From Sandaracinaceae bacterium (lineage in GTDB: Bacteria > Myxococcota_A > Polyangia > Polyangiales > Sandaracinaceae), in NCBI GenBank assembly GCA_040218145.1, contig JAVJQK010000087.1, forward strand, positions 1 through 55,383: a stretch of 55,383 bases of DNA. Direction: 5' to 3'. Position 1 is the stretch's first letter; the number at the start of each line of letters is the position of its first letter. Below, piece after piece: positions 16,713 through 24,432 of the stretch. The translations under genes and the position numbers were made by a program. The notes below the pieces were generated by a model. The model was not told the origin of the DNA and did no database searches. It saw only the letters and a list, made by a program, of their open reading frames with translations.

Positions 16713-19202
16713 GTGAGCGCTGGTTCGACGAGGAGGTCTTCGCCGGGAGACGAGACCGTCCGTGGAGTCGGGGCGCGCGTGGGTCTCGGACGCGTCGCTG
16801 CCTTCGTGGCCGTGGCGGGCGCCTACGCGGTGGTGACGGGAGCGAGCCTCGCGAGCCAGTTCCAGCTGGGCATGCCCGCCCCCTTCTGGCCGGCCTCCGG
16901 GCTCGGCTTCGGGCTGCTGGCGATGCGCCCGCGGAGCGACTGGCGATGGCTCGTCCCCGCGATCTTCGTGGGCGCGAGCCTGTCCGACATCCTCTTCGGG
17001 TACCCCTTTGCACAGTCGCTGGGCTTGGCGGGAGTCAACGCGATCGAGCCAGTGGTCGCCGTCCTCGTCTGGCAGAGGATCGTCGGCGTCGAGAGGCAGC
17101 AGCTGCGCTCCGCCAAGGACGTCCTCGCCATGGTGGCCAGCGCGGGCGCGGGCGCGCTCGTCGGGGCGGGCCTGGGCGTGCCCATCCTCCAGACCCTCGT
17201 CGACGCGCCGTTCGTCAGCACCTTCGCGCACTGGGCGGTCGACGACTTCCTGGGCGTCATCGTCGTCGGTCCGGTCGTCCTCGCGTGGTGGCCTGGTGCG
17301 CCGGCTTCCAGCTCGCGCCGGTCCGCCGAGTCCGCGCTGATCGTCGCGCTGCTGGTGGGCGTGTCGCTCACCGCGCTCGCGCGGGCCGCGGACCTCACGG
17401 GCCTCGCCCTCCTCTACCTGACGGTCCCGCTCCTCGTCTGGGCGGCCCTGCGGACCGGTCCCCGCGGCACCTCGCTGGCGTGCCTCACGCTGTCGGGCGT
17501 CGCGGTCTGGGCCACGCTCAGCGGCGCGGGCCCACTCGCCCAGGTGGAGATCGCCGAGCGGTCGATGGCAATACAATTCTTCCTGTCACTCAATCTGCTC
17601 CCGGTCTACGTGCTGATGGGGGTCGTTCAGAGCCGCGACGGGCTGACCGAGACCCTCGCCACGCGGGAGGCCCAGTACGCGCGCATCCTCGAGTCGACGT
17701 ACGAGGGGGTGTGGGAGATCGACGCGCAGGGGATCACCCTCTACGCGAACACGAGGATGGCGGAGATGCTGCGCCGCCCCGTCGAGGAGGTGCTCGGCCG
17801 GTCGATCTTCGAGCTGATCCACGAGGACGATCGCGCCACCCTCGAGAGCAGCCTCGCCCAGCTCGAGCGCACGGCCGAGTACGAGCTGCGGCTCCGAACC
17901 CAGGACGGCGGCGCGCTCGAGGTCTCGATCACGGCCGACGCGATGCTCGACGAGAGCGGCGCGTACCGCGGCGCCGTCGGCCTGTTCCGCGACGTCAGCG
18001 AACGGCGCCGCGAGGAGGAGCGCCGGGAGGCGCTCGAGGCGCAGCTCCAGCAAGCACAGAGGCTCGAGGCGATCGGCATGCTCGCGAGCGGGATCGCGCA
18101 CGACTTCAACAACCTCCTCACCTCGATCCTCGCGTACTCGGACATGCTGGTCAGCACCTTGCCGGAGGGCACCGACGAGGCGGACTTCGCAGCGCAGATC
18201 CTCGACGCCGCGGAGCGGGGGAGCGAGCTGACGGCGCGCGTGCTCGCGTTCAGCCGCAAGCAGGTCTTGTCGCTCCAGCCCCTGGACCTCGGCGTCCAGG
18301 TCGAGCGGAGCCTGGCGATGGCGAGGCGACTGCTGGGCGAGCAGATCGAAGTGGATCTCACCCTGCCCCGTGACCCGGTCCCGGTAGAGGCCGATCCGGG
18401 TCAGGTCGACCAGGTGCTGCTCAACCTGCTCGTCAACGCCCGCGACGCGATGCCGGACGGCGGGCGCATCGAGCTCACCGTGGACACCGTCGAGAGCCAT
18501 CGCTTCTCGGGGTCGGGCCCCGAGCTGCCGGTGGCGCGGCTCACGGTTCGCGACCACGGGTGCGGCATCACCCCCGAGGATCTGGCCCACATCTTCGACC
18601 CCTTCTTCACCACCAAGGAAGCGGGGATCGGCACCGGGCTCGGCCTGGCCACGTCACGCGGCATCATCGAGCAGCACGGGGGTCACATCTCCGCCCGGTC
18701 GGTGGTGGACGAGGGGACCACCTTCGAGGTGCTGCTGCCGCTGCGCCCGGAGCTCTCCCCCACCCAGGACCGCACCCGCCGCGAGCTCGACCGAGCCGCC
18801 CTCCACGCGAGGCCCGGCGAGACCCTCCTGCTGGTGGAAGACGACCCACAGATCTTCCGCATGGCTCACAAGATCCTGACCGACGCCGGCTTCCTCGTGC
18901 TCGGCCGCACGTCGCCGGCCGGCGCGGTCCAGCTCATGAAGGAGTCGCCGACCCAGCTCGATCTCCTGGTGTCGGACGTGGTCATGCCCGAGATGTCGGG
19001 GCCCCAGCTGTACGCGCGCCTGCGCGAGGCCCAGCCGGATCTGCGCGCGCTCTTCGTCTCCGGCTACCCCAAGGACTTCCTCGGCGCGGGCGGGCGCGTC
19101 ACCGAGAGCGTGGAGCTGCTCTTGAAGCCCTTCACGCCGGTCGATCTGCTGCAGCGCGTGCGTCAGATGCTCGACGCGGGCAAGCGCATCGCGCCCCGCT
19201 GA
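16713..19202 (+). CDS. MASE1-PAS hybrid histidine kinase with receiver domain
   Basis: 829 residues from GTG 16713, preceded by a strong GGGAGGGGG. About residues 20-300 hold a multi-pass MASE1 sensor (PFWPASGLGFGLL and VGASLSDILFG blocks). A PAS domain follows (about 310-430). The dimerisation/phosphoacceptor helix has H463 in IAHDFNNLLT, then HATPase boxes: NLLVNARDAMPDGG, DHGCGI, FDPFFTTK and GTGLGLA. The C-terminal receiver has D755 in SDVVMPEMSG, an upstream acidic pair EDD, and K in LLKPF. It is a complete phosphorelay-type hybrid kinase. No partner output gene is adjacent; the converging comF is unrelated. Confidence 0.9.
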   Translation: MSAGSTRRSSPGDETVRGVGARVGLGRVAAFVAVAGAYAVVTGASLASQFQLGMPAPFWPASGLGFGLLAMRPRSDWRWLVPAIFVGASLSDILFGYPFAQSLGLAGVNAIEPVVAVLVWQRIVGVERQQLRSAKDVLAMVASAGAGALVGAGLGVPILQTLVDAPFVSTFAHWAVDDFLGVIVVGPVVLAWWPGAPASSSRRSAESALIVALLVGVSLTALARAADLTGLALLYLTVPLLVWAALRTGPRGTSLACLTLSGVAVWATLSGAGPLAQVEIAERSMAIQFFLSLNLLPVYVLMGVVQSRDGLTETLATREAQYARILESTYEGVWEIDAQGITLYANTRMAEMLRRPVEEVLGRSIFELIHEDDRATLESSLAQLERTAEYELRLRTQDGGALEVSITADAMLDESGAYRGAVGLFRDVSERRREEERREALEAQLQQAQRLEAIGMLASGIAHDFNNLLTSILAYSDMLVSTLPEGTDEADFAAQILDAAERGSELTARVLAFSRKQVLSLQPLDLGVQVERSLAMARRLLGEQIEVDLTLPRDPVPVEADPGQVDQVLLNLLVNARDAMPDGGRIELTVDTVESHRFSGSGPELPVARLTVRDHGCGITPEDLAHIFDPFFTTKEAGIGTGLGLATSRGIIEQHGGHISARSVVDEGTTFEVLLPLRPELSPTQDRTRRELDRAALHARPGETLLLVEDDPQIFRMAHKILTDAGFLVLGRTSPAGAVQLMKESPTQLDLLVSDVVMPEMSGPQLYARLREAQPDLRALFVSGYPKDFLGAGGRVTESVELLLKPFTPVDLLQRVRQMLDAGKRIAPR

Positions 19203-19210
19203 ACGAGGGA

Positions 19211-19834
19211 TCACTCGACCCGCGCGAGGACGCGACCGTGCACGCGCTCCGCGCCGGCCTCCCGGAGCGCCTCCGAGCAGGCCGCGAGGGTGGCGCCGGT
19301 CGTGCGCACGTCGTCGATCAGGAGCACGCGCCCGCGGATGGGCTTGGCCACGAACGCGCCCCGCACGTTCTCCGCGCGGCCCGGCTCGTCGAGGCCCGCC
19401 TGGGGAGGCGTGTCCCGCGTGCGGCGGAGCAAGCGCGGGCGGTGGGGGACGCCGAGGGCGCGAGCCACGCGTCGGGCGAGCAGCGCGGACTGGTTGAACC
19501 CGCGCTCCGCGAGGCGACGCCGATGCAGGGGCACGGGGACGACGAGGTCCACTTCGCCCGCGAGAGACCTGCACGCCCGCGCGAGCCTCGCGCCGAGCGG
19601 CTCGGCGAGCTCGGACCGGCCCCGGTACTTCAGGCGCCGGATCGCCTCCGACATCGGCCCTCCGTACAGATACGCGGCCTGCTCGCCCGCCGCGGGCTCC
19701 AGCAGCGAGGCGCAGACCTCGCAGAAGCCGACCACGCCGGGCGGCAGCTCGAGATCACAGCCGCCGCAGCGCCGCGGCGCGACCAGCTCCAGCACACCGC
19801 CCAGGATGCTTCGTACCCACATGCGCGCGGCCAT
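19211..19834 (-). CDS. ComF family phosphoribosyltransferase-like protein
   Basis: 207 residues. The N-terminal zinc-finger-like part has CGGC (about 23-26) and CEVC, then YLYGGPMSEAIRRLKYRGR. A PRTase domain follows with VPVPLHRRRLAERGFNQS and the PRPP loop VLLIDDVRTTGAT (about 170-182). ComF/GntX proteins are linked to DNA uptake and natural transformation in several bacteria, though the reaction is uncertain. It lies alone on this strand, converging with the kinase and divergent by 35 bases from a small conserved gene. Confidence 0.88.
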   Translation of the reverse strand: MAARMWVRSILGGVLELVAPRRCGGCDLELPPGVVGFCEVCASLLEPAAGEQAAYLYGGPMSEAIRRLKYRGRSELAEPLGARLARACRSLAGEVDLVVPVPLHRRRLAERGFNQSALLARRVARALGVPHRPRLLRRTRDTPPQAGLDEPGRAENVRGAFVAKPIRGRVLLIDDVRTTGATLAACSEALREAGAERVHGRVLARVE

Positions 19835-19869
19835 CGGCCGATCCCGGCCGCGGTTGCTATCGTTCTTCG

Positions 19870-20184
19870 GTGCCCATCCCCGAAGAGGTCGCGAGCCGCG
19901 TCGCGGCGACCGCGCGCGAGCTGGCCGACACCCCCGAAGTCGAGAGCTTCCTGCTCGGGCTCGCCACCGAGTCGGTCCGCGAGTCGGCCGGGCTGGGCGC
20001 GGACGCGGTGGTCGACGTCTTCCGCACCGACGACGAGGAGGAGGCGCGTGAGGTCCTCTCCCACCTCGAGCGCGAGCTGGCCGCGCACCCCAAGCGCCGC
20101 ACCCTGCACGTGGACGCGGGGACGGCGCCGCTCGGTGGCCTCGTCCGGGTGTACGTGGCCCTCTGGGCGACGCCCTCGGTCTGA
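19870..20184 (+). CDS. Conserved-looking hypothetical protein (104 aa)
   Basis: 104 residues from GTG. It is a small, soluble, Glu/Ala-rich protein with N-terminal helices (EEVASRVAATARELADTPEVESFLLGLATESVRESA) and a C-terminal beta part (RRTLHVDAGTAPLGGLVRVYVALW). It has no signal peptide, membrane segment or recognisable motif. Codon usage follows the neighbours, and the frame is the only uninterrupted one with a plausible composition. It is in a divergent pair with comF and converges with rlmH. I do not recognise the family. Confidence 0.6.
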   Translation: MPIPEEVASRVAATARELADTPEVESFLLGLATESVRESAGLGADAVVDVFRTDDEEEAREVLSHLERELAAHPKRRTLHVDAGTAPLGGLVRVYVALWATPSV

Positions 20185-20195
20185 GGCGCGGCCCG

Positions 20196-20636
20196 TCAGT
20201 GCGAGTAGGGCTCGCCCCGCAAGATCGTGTACGCGCGATAGACCTGCTCGGCCAGGAAGACGCGGGCGAGTCGGTGGGGCAGCGTCATCGCGCTGAGCGA
20301 GAGCCGCACGTCGGCCGCGCGGCTGACCTCGGGAGGCAGACCGTACGAGCCGCCGATCAGGAAGGTGATCGACGGCACGCTGCGGACCTCGCACTCGCCC
20401 ACGAAGCTGGCGAGCTTCTGGCTGCTCCACGCGTCGCCCTCGACCTCGAGCGCGACGACCTTGCCGCGCGCGTCGAGGGCCTTCTCGAACTTCGCCTGGA
20501 CCTGGTCGATCGGCCCATCCTTGAGCTCGATCTCCTCGAGCTTCACGTAGCGGCCGATGCGCCCGAGGTAGTCGTCGAGCACCTTGCGGAGCGGCTTCTC
20601 TTTGACCTTGCCGACGGCGACGATCGTGACGCGCAC
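20196..20636 (-). CDS. rlmH: 23S rRNA pseudouridine(1915)-N3 methyltransferase RlmH
   Basis: 146 residues, typical for the family (about 155). RlmH is a SPOUT-type methyltransferase with a knotted fold that methylates pseudouridine 1915 in helix 69 of 23S rRNA on the 70S ribosome. Seen here are MRVTIVAVGKVKEK, FLIGGSYGLP (the SAM-binding knot) and a C-terminal LSLSAMTLPHRLARVFLAEQVYRAYTILRGEPYSH (two blocks), which is a strong family match. It follows rsfS with a 1-base gap, the conserved order rsfS-rlmH, so the two are probably cotranscribed. Confidence 0.95.
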   Translation of the reverse strand: MRVTIVAVGKVKEKPLRKVLDDYLGRIGRYVKLEEIELKDGPIDQVQAKFEKALDARGKVVALEVEGDAWSSQKLASFVGECEVRSVPSITFLIGGSYGLPPEVSRAADVRLSLSAMTLPHRLARVFLAEQVYRAYTILRGEPYSH

Positions 20637-20637
20637 G

Positions 20638-21075
20638 TCAGTCGGGGGTCGATACGCGCGGCGCGTCCATCCAGAGCGACTCGAGGTCGTAGTAGCCCCG
20701 CGTGTCCTCGTGGAAGATGTGGACGATGACGTCGCCGAAGTCCATCAGGACCCAGGCCGCCTGCGGCAGGCCCTCGACGCTGAGGCAGCGCTGGCCCGTC
20801 TTCTTCTTCACGTCGTCCTGGACGTTCTTCGCGAGCGCGGAGACCTGACGGTCGCTCCGGCCGCTCATCACGATGACGAAGTCGGCGTAGTCGACCTTGC
20901 CCGCGACATCGATGATCTCGACGTTCAGCGCCTTGCGGTCGAGCCCCGCCTCCGCGATCGCGAGGGCCAGCTTGCGCGCGGAGCTCAGCTGCTCCTCACG
21001 CCGCTGGAGCCGCGCCGCCGCCTGCTCTTCGCTCTCCACCACCGGCTCGGCGGCCTTGCCTGACTTCTTCGCCAT
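20638..21075 (-). CDS. rsfS: Ribosomal silencing factor RsfS
   Basis: 145 residues. The RsfS/Iojap family binds ribosomal protein uL14 and blocks subunit joining during starvation. The core motifs VEIIDVAGKVDYADFVIVMSGRSDRQVSALA, LSVEGLPQAAWVLMDFGDVIVHIF and YYDLESLW are all present, and the N-terminal extension is Lys/Glu-rich. It sits between proA and rlmH. In many genomes nadD lies between proA and rsfS; here it is absent and the 74-base gap carries two short palindromes. Confidence 0.94.
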   Translation of the reverse strand: MAKKSGKAAEPVVESEEQAAARLQRREEQLSSARKLALAIAEAGLDRKALNVEIIDVAGKVDYADFVIVMSGRSDRQVSALAKNVQDDVKKKTGQRCLSVEGLPQAAWVLMDFGDVIVHIFHEDTRGYYDLESLWMDAPRVSTPD

Positions 21076-21093
21076 CTACGTTTCCGTTCGATT

Positions 21094-21127
21094 CCCCGCG
21101 CGGGGGCCGGAGGGTGTACAGCTCCGG
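21094..21127. other. Two adjacent palindromes between proA and rsfS
   Basis: CCCCGCGCGGGG (21094-21105) and CCGGAG-N9-CTCCGG (21107-21127) follow each other in the 74-base gap downstream of proA on the minus strand. They could form stem-loops in the transcript (processing, attenuation or partial termination). There is no U-tract, so an intrinsic terminator is unlikely. Confidence 0.35.
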
Positions 21128-21149
21128 AGGGGAGCGCGCAAACGGACCC

Positions 21150-22415
21150 TCACGCCCGGATCTGCCCGTCGCCGCGCGCCACCCACTTGAGGGTGCACAG
21201 CTCCGCGAGCCCCATCGGGCCGTAGGCGTGGAGCTTGGTGGTGGAGATGCCGACCTCGGCGCCGAGGCCGAGCTGCCCTCCGTCGTTGAAGCGCGTCGAG
21301 GCGTTGACCAGCACGAGCGAGGCGTCGACCTCGCGGAGCCAGCGCTGGGCCTTGCCGTAGCTCTCGGTGACGATGGCCTCCGTGTGGAGGCTCCCGTGCG
21401 CGGCGACGTGCTCCATCGCCGCGTCGATCCCGTCGACCACGCGCACGGCCAAGATCAGGTCGAGGTACTCCTCGTCCCAGTCGGCGTCGGTGGCCGGCTT
21501 CGCGTGGGGCACCAGCGCGCAGGTGCGCGCGTCGCCCCGCAGCTCCACCCCCGCGTCCTTCATCGCCTCCCCGATGCGCGGCAGGAACGGGTCGGCCACC
21601 GCCGCGTCGACGAGCAGGGTCTCCATCGCATTGCAGACGCCCGGCCGATGGGTCTTGGCGTTGAGCGCGATGGCCGCCGCCTTCTCGAGGTCCGCGTCGG
21701 CGTCGACGTACACGTGGCAGACGCCCTTGTAGTGCCGGATCACGGGCACGCGCGCGTTCTCGGCCACGAACCGGATCAGCCCCTCGCCGCCGCGCGGGAT
21801 CACGAGGTCGAGCACGTCGTCGAGCCCGATCATGACCAGCGTCGCCTCGCGCTCCAGGGTGGGCAGCAGGCTCACCGTCGCCGGGTCGAAGCCCTCCGCC
21901 TCGAGGGCCTGGGCGAAGATCGAAGCCAGCGCCTGGTTGGTCCGGAACGCCTCCTTGCCGCCCCGCAGCAGGCAGGCGTTGCCCGCCTTGAAGCAGAGCG
22001 CCGCCGCGTCGACGGTGACGTTCGGGCGGGACTCGTAGATGATCCCGATGAGACCCAGCGGGGCCCGCATGCGCGCGACCTCGAGCCCGTTGGGGAGCCG
22101 GCGGCTCTGGGTGATCTCGCCCACCGGGTCGGGCAGGCGCACCACGTCGTCCACCGCCGCGGCCACGCCGTCGAGTCGCGCGCGGTCGAGCTTCAGCCGG
22201 TCGAGCAGCGCGGCGCTCAGCCCCGACGCCTCGCCCGCCTGCACGTCCGCGACGTTCGCCTCGAGCACGGCCTCGGAGGCGGGGGCGCGCAGCGCGGCGG
22301 CGACCCGGCGCAACACGGCGTCCTTGCGCGCGGTCGGCGCGGCGGCGAGCTTCTTCGCGGCGGCCTTGGCGCGTCGCGCGAGGGTCTCGACCTGGGTTCG
22401 TAGCTCTTCGGTCAC
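21150..22415 (-). CDS. proA: Glutamate-5-semialdehyde dehydrogenase (gamma-glutamyl phosphate reductase)
   Basis: 421 residues from GTG 22415. ProA reduces gamma-glutamyl phosphate with NADPH to glutamate semialdehyde, the second step of proline synthesis. Motifs: GLIGIIYESRPNVTVDAAALCFKAGNACLLRGGKEA in consecutive blocks, KTHRPGVCNAMETLLVD with the catalytic Cys, and ARVPVIRHYKGVCH. Length is normal (E. coli 417). An upstream ATG would add residues unlike the family. It follows proB by 79 bases, which hold a tandem repeat. The pair makes a standard proBA unit. Confidence 0.95.
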   Translation of the reverse strand: MTEELRTQVETLARRAKAAAKKLAAAPTARKDAVLRRVAAALRAPASEAVLEANVADVQAGEASGLSAALLDRLKLDRARLDGVAAAVDDVVRLPDPVGEITQSRRLPNGLEVARMRAPLGLIGIIYESRPNVTVDAAALCFKAGNACLLRGGKEAFRTNQALASIFAQALEAEGFDPATVSLLPTLEREATLVMIGLDDVLDLVIPRGGEGLIRFVAENARVPVIRHYKGVCHVYVDADADLEKAAAIALNAKTHRPGVCNAMETLLVDAAVADPFLPRIGEAMKDAGVELRGDARTCALVPHAKPATDADWDEEYLDLILAVRVVDGIDAAMEHVAAHGSLHTEAIVTESYGKAQRWLREVDASLVLVNASTRFNDGGQLGLGAEVGISTTKLHAYGPMGLAELCTLKWVARGDGQIRA

Positions 22416-22444
22416 GGCACCCGAGATACTAGCGCCGGGCGCCC

Positions 22445-22508
22445 TGCGACTCCACGACGGGCTCACTCCACTACATGGTCACTCGACGACCTGCTCACTC
22501 GACGACGA
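22445..22508. repeat. Degenerate 16-bp tandem repeat at the 3' end of proB
   Basis: Four 16-base units run head to tail: 22445-22460, 22461-22476, 22477-22492 and 22493-22508, sharing the core (A/T)CACTC(C/G)AC(T/G)AC. The last unit contains the proB stop codon and its final codons; the others lie in the proB-proA gap. It looks like local duplication of the gene end. Confidence 0.6.
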
Positions 22509-23616
22509 GGTCGTCGCGGTGCACGACCTCGTCCCCGCCGTGGTAGCCGAGCCGGCGCTCGATGTCCTCGGTGCGGACCCCGGCCAGCTTCGCGACGTCC
22601 TCGGTCCCGTAGCGCGTCAGCCCGCGGCCCACCTCGGCGCCCGAGGCGTCTCGGAGGATCACCAGGTCGCCCGGCGCGAAGTGCCCGCGCACGCCGATGA
22701 TGCCCGCCGGCAGGAGCGAGCGGCCGCCGGAGCGCACCGCGTCGACCGCCCCCGCGTCGAGCAGCAGATCTCCGCGCGGCCGCAGGGTGTAGGCGATCCA
22801 GTGCTTGCGGCTCGAGAGCCGCGCGCCGTGCGGCAGCACGAGCGTGCCGACGTCCTCCCCCGCCAGCACGCGAGGCAGGGTGTCGTCCGCGCGCGCGTCA
22901 CCGATCACGACCGGGACCCCGTGTCGCGCCGCGCGGCGGGCGGCCTCCAGCTTGCTCCCCATGCCGCCGCTGCCGACCCCGGCGGCCCCGAGGTCGGAGG
23001 AGACCAGCGCGCGCGCGGAGTCGACGTCGGCCACCGTCGGCACGCGCTCGCCGCCGTCGAGCACCCCCTCGACGTCCGTGAGCAGCACCAGGAGGTCCGC
23101 GCCCGCGAGCGTGCAGACCATCGCGGCGAGCTGATCGTTGTCCCCGAAGCGGATCTCGTCGACCGCAACCGTGTCGTTCTCGTTGATGATCGGCACCGCT
23201 CCGAGGCCGAGCAGCGCGTCGAGCGCCGCCCGCGCGTTCAGGTAGCGCTCGCGGTCGGTCAGATCCGCGTGGCTGAGGAGGAGCTGGGCCGCGGTGAGCC
23301 CGTGCGGCGAGAACGCGCGCTCCCAGCCGTGCATGAGCAGCGACTGCCCCACCGCGGCGCACGCCTGCAGCTCCGCGATGGCCCGGGGCTTGGCGGTGAA
23401 GCCGAGCCGCCCGCGCCCCATGGCGACCGCGCCGCTCGAGACCACGACCACCGCGCGCCCCTCGTCGCGGAGCGCGGCCACCTGCTTCGCGATCGCCGCG
23501 AAGCGCCCCCCGCCGGGTCTCGCGCCCTCGTGCAGCGAGGCCCCGACGATGGACCGGCTGCCGATCTTGACGACGACCCGGCGCGCGGCGGCGAGCGTCG
23601 CGCGGACCTCGCTCAC
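22495..23616 (-). CDS. proB: Glutamate 5-kinase with C-terminal PUA domain
   Basis: 373 residues from GTG 23616, which overlaps the upstream gene's stop (GTGA); much longer open frames upstream lie antisense to other genes. ProB phosphorylates glutamate with ATP, the proline-feedback-controlled first step. The amino-acid kinase domain (about 1-255) shows VVVKIGSRSIVG, VVVSSGAVAMGRGRLG, NENDTVAVDEIRFGDNDQLAAMV and GVGSGGMGSKLEAARRA. The PUA domain (about 275-360) has RGDLLLDAGAVDAVRSGGRSLLPAGI in two blocks. Length agrees with E. coli ProB (367). Confidence 0.95.
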   Translation of the reverse strand: MSEVRATLAAARRVVVKIGSRSIVGASLHEGARPGGGRFAAIAKQVAALRDEGRAVVVVSSGAVAMGRGRLGFTAKPRAIAELQACAAVGQSLLMHGWERAFSPHGLTAAQLLLSHADLTDRERYLNARAALDALLGLGAVPIINENDTVAVDEIRFGDNDQLAAMVCTLAGADLLVLLTDVEGVLDGGERVPTVADVDSARALVSSDLGAAGVGSGGMGSKLEAARRAARHGVPVVIGDARADDTLPRVLAGEDVGTLVLPHGARLSSRKHWIAYTLRPRGDLLLDAGAVDAVRSGGRSLLPAGIIGVRGHFAPGDLVILRDASGAEVGRGLTRYGTEDVAKLAGVRTEDIERRLGYHGGDEVVHRDDLVVE

Positions 23617-24302
23617 GGCGTGCCCCCGCCCCGCTCCAGGACCTGATCGAAGTGGTGCGTGAGGGTGTCGACGAGGTCGTTCGGCGCGTCCGCGAGCCCG
23701 TCGAGGATCGCGTCGACGAAGCGCTCCACCACCGAGCGGCCCTCCTGGTCGGCCTGCACGATGGCGTCGAACCCGCGCCGGAAGATGCCCCAGAGGCCGA
23801 ACGGCACCGTGCGCAGCGCGTCGATCCCCGCGTCGGCCACCGCCCCGTCCATCGCGGCGCGGATGCGGTGCGCCTCGGCCTCGGTGAGCGCAGCCCCGCT
23901 CGGTCGGCCCGGCTTGCGGAGGAAGTGGTCGAGCATGATCGCGGCCGAGAGCGTCCCGAGCGCGTCCTCCGCGCGGGCCGCGACCCGGAACGGCGCCACG
24001 AACGACGCCACCGCGGCCTTCAGCAGCCGACCGCGCTCCGACGACGTCGCCTTCAGCATGCCCGGCCCCGACAGGATCGCGCGGGCCCCGGGCGTCAGCG
24101 CGACGCCGTGCCGTCGGGCCACGCGCCGCATGGCCGCCCCGCGCGACAGCTCGCTCAGCAGCCCGTCGAGCATCGGGATCGGCACGGCCCCCGCGAGCCC
24201 CGTCACCATCGCGTAGACCGCGGTCGAAGCGCCCGCCTGCCGCGCGAGCGGCGTCGCGCGCCGCTCCTCCAGCGCCCCCGTGTCCACGCTCGATTCGCCC
24301 AT
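23613..24302 (-). CDS. Hypothetical protein translationally coupled to proB
   Basis: 229 residues starting with ATG at 24302; its stop overlaps the proB GTG by 4 bases, implying coupling. It has hydrophobic stretches (AVYAMVTGLAGAVPIPMLDGLL and LRTVPFGLWGIFRRGF) that could be membrane-associated, perhaps a small EcsC-like or membrane-associated helical protein, but no definite motif is visible. No signal peptide is clear. I do not recognise the family; the link to proline synthesis may be transcriptional only. Confidence 0.6.
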   Translation of the reverse strand: MGESSVDTGALEERRATPLARQAGASTAVYAMVTGLAGAVPIPMLDGLLSELSRGAAMRRVARRHGVALTPGARAILSGPGMLKATSSERGRLLKAAVASFVAPFRVAARAEDALGTLSAAIMLDHFLRKPGRPSGAALTEAEAHRIRAAMDGAVADAGIDALRTVPFGLWGIFRRGFDAIVQADQEGRSVVERFVDAILDGLADAPNDLVDTLTHHFDQVLERGGGTP

Positions 24303-24432
24303 GGCCGCCGATGATAGCGCAGCCCCTCCCCGCGCCCACTCTCCTTCCCAGCCGCCGGCTCGAAGGCGGGAACAGGGCGCCGCTCACGGCGCGTTGTTCG
24401 CCGCGCTCCCGCGCTCTGGATAAGATGCCGCC

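Noticed and set aside
24303-24432. Possible tRNA or small RNA in the pilD upstream region
   Set aside because: No acceptor/T-loop consensus or stable cloverleaf seen; only G+C-rich spacer.
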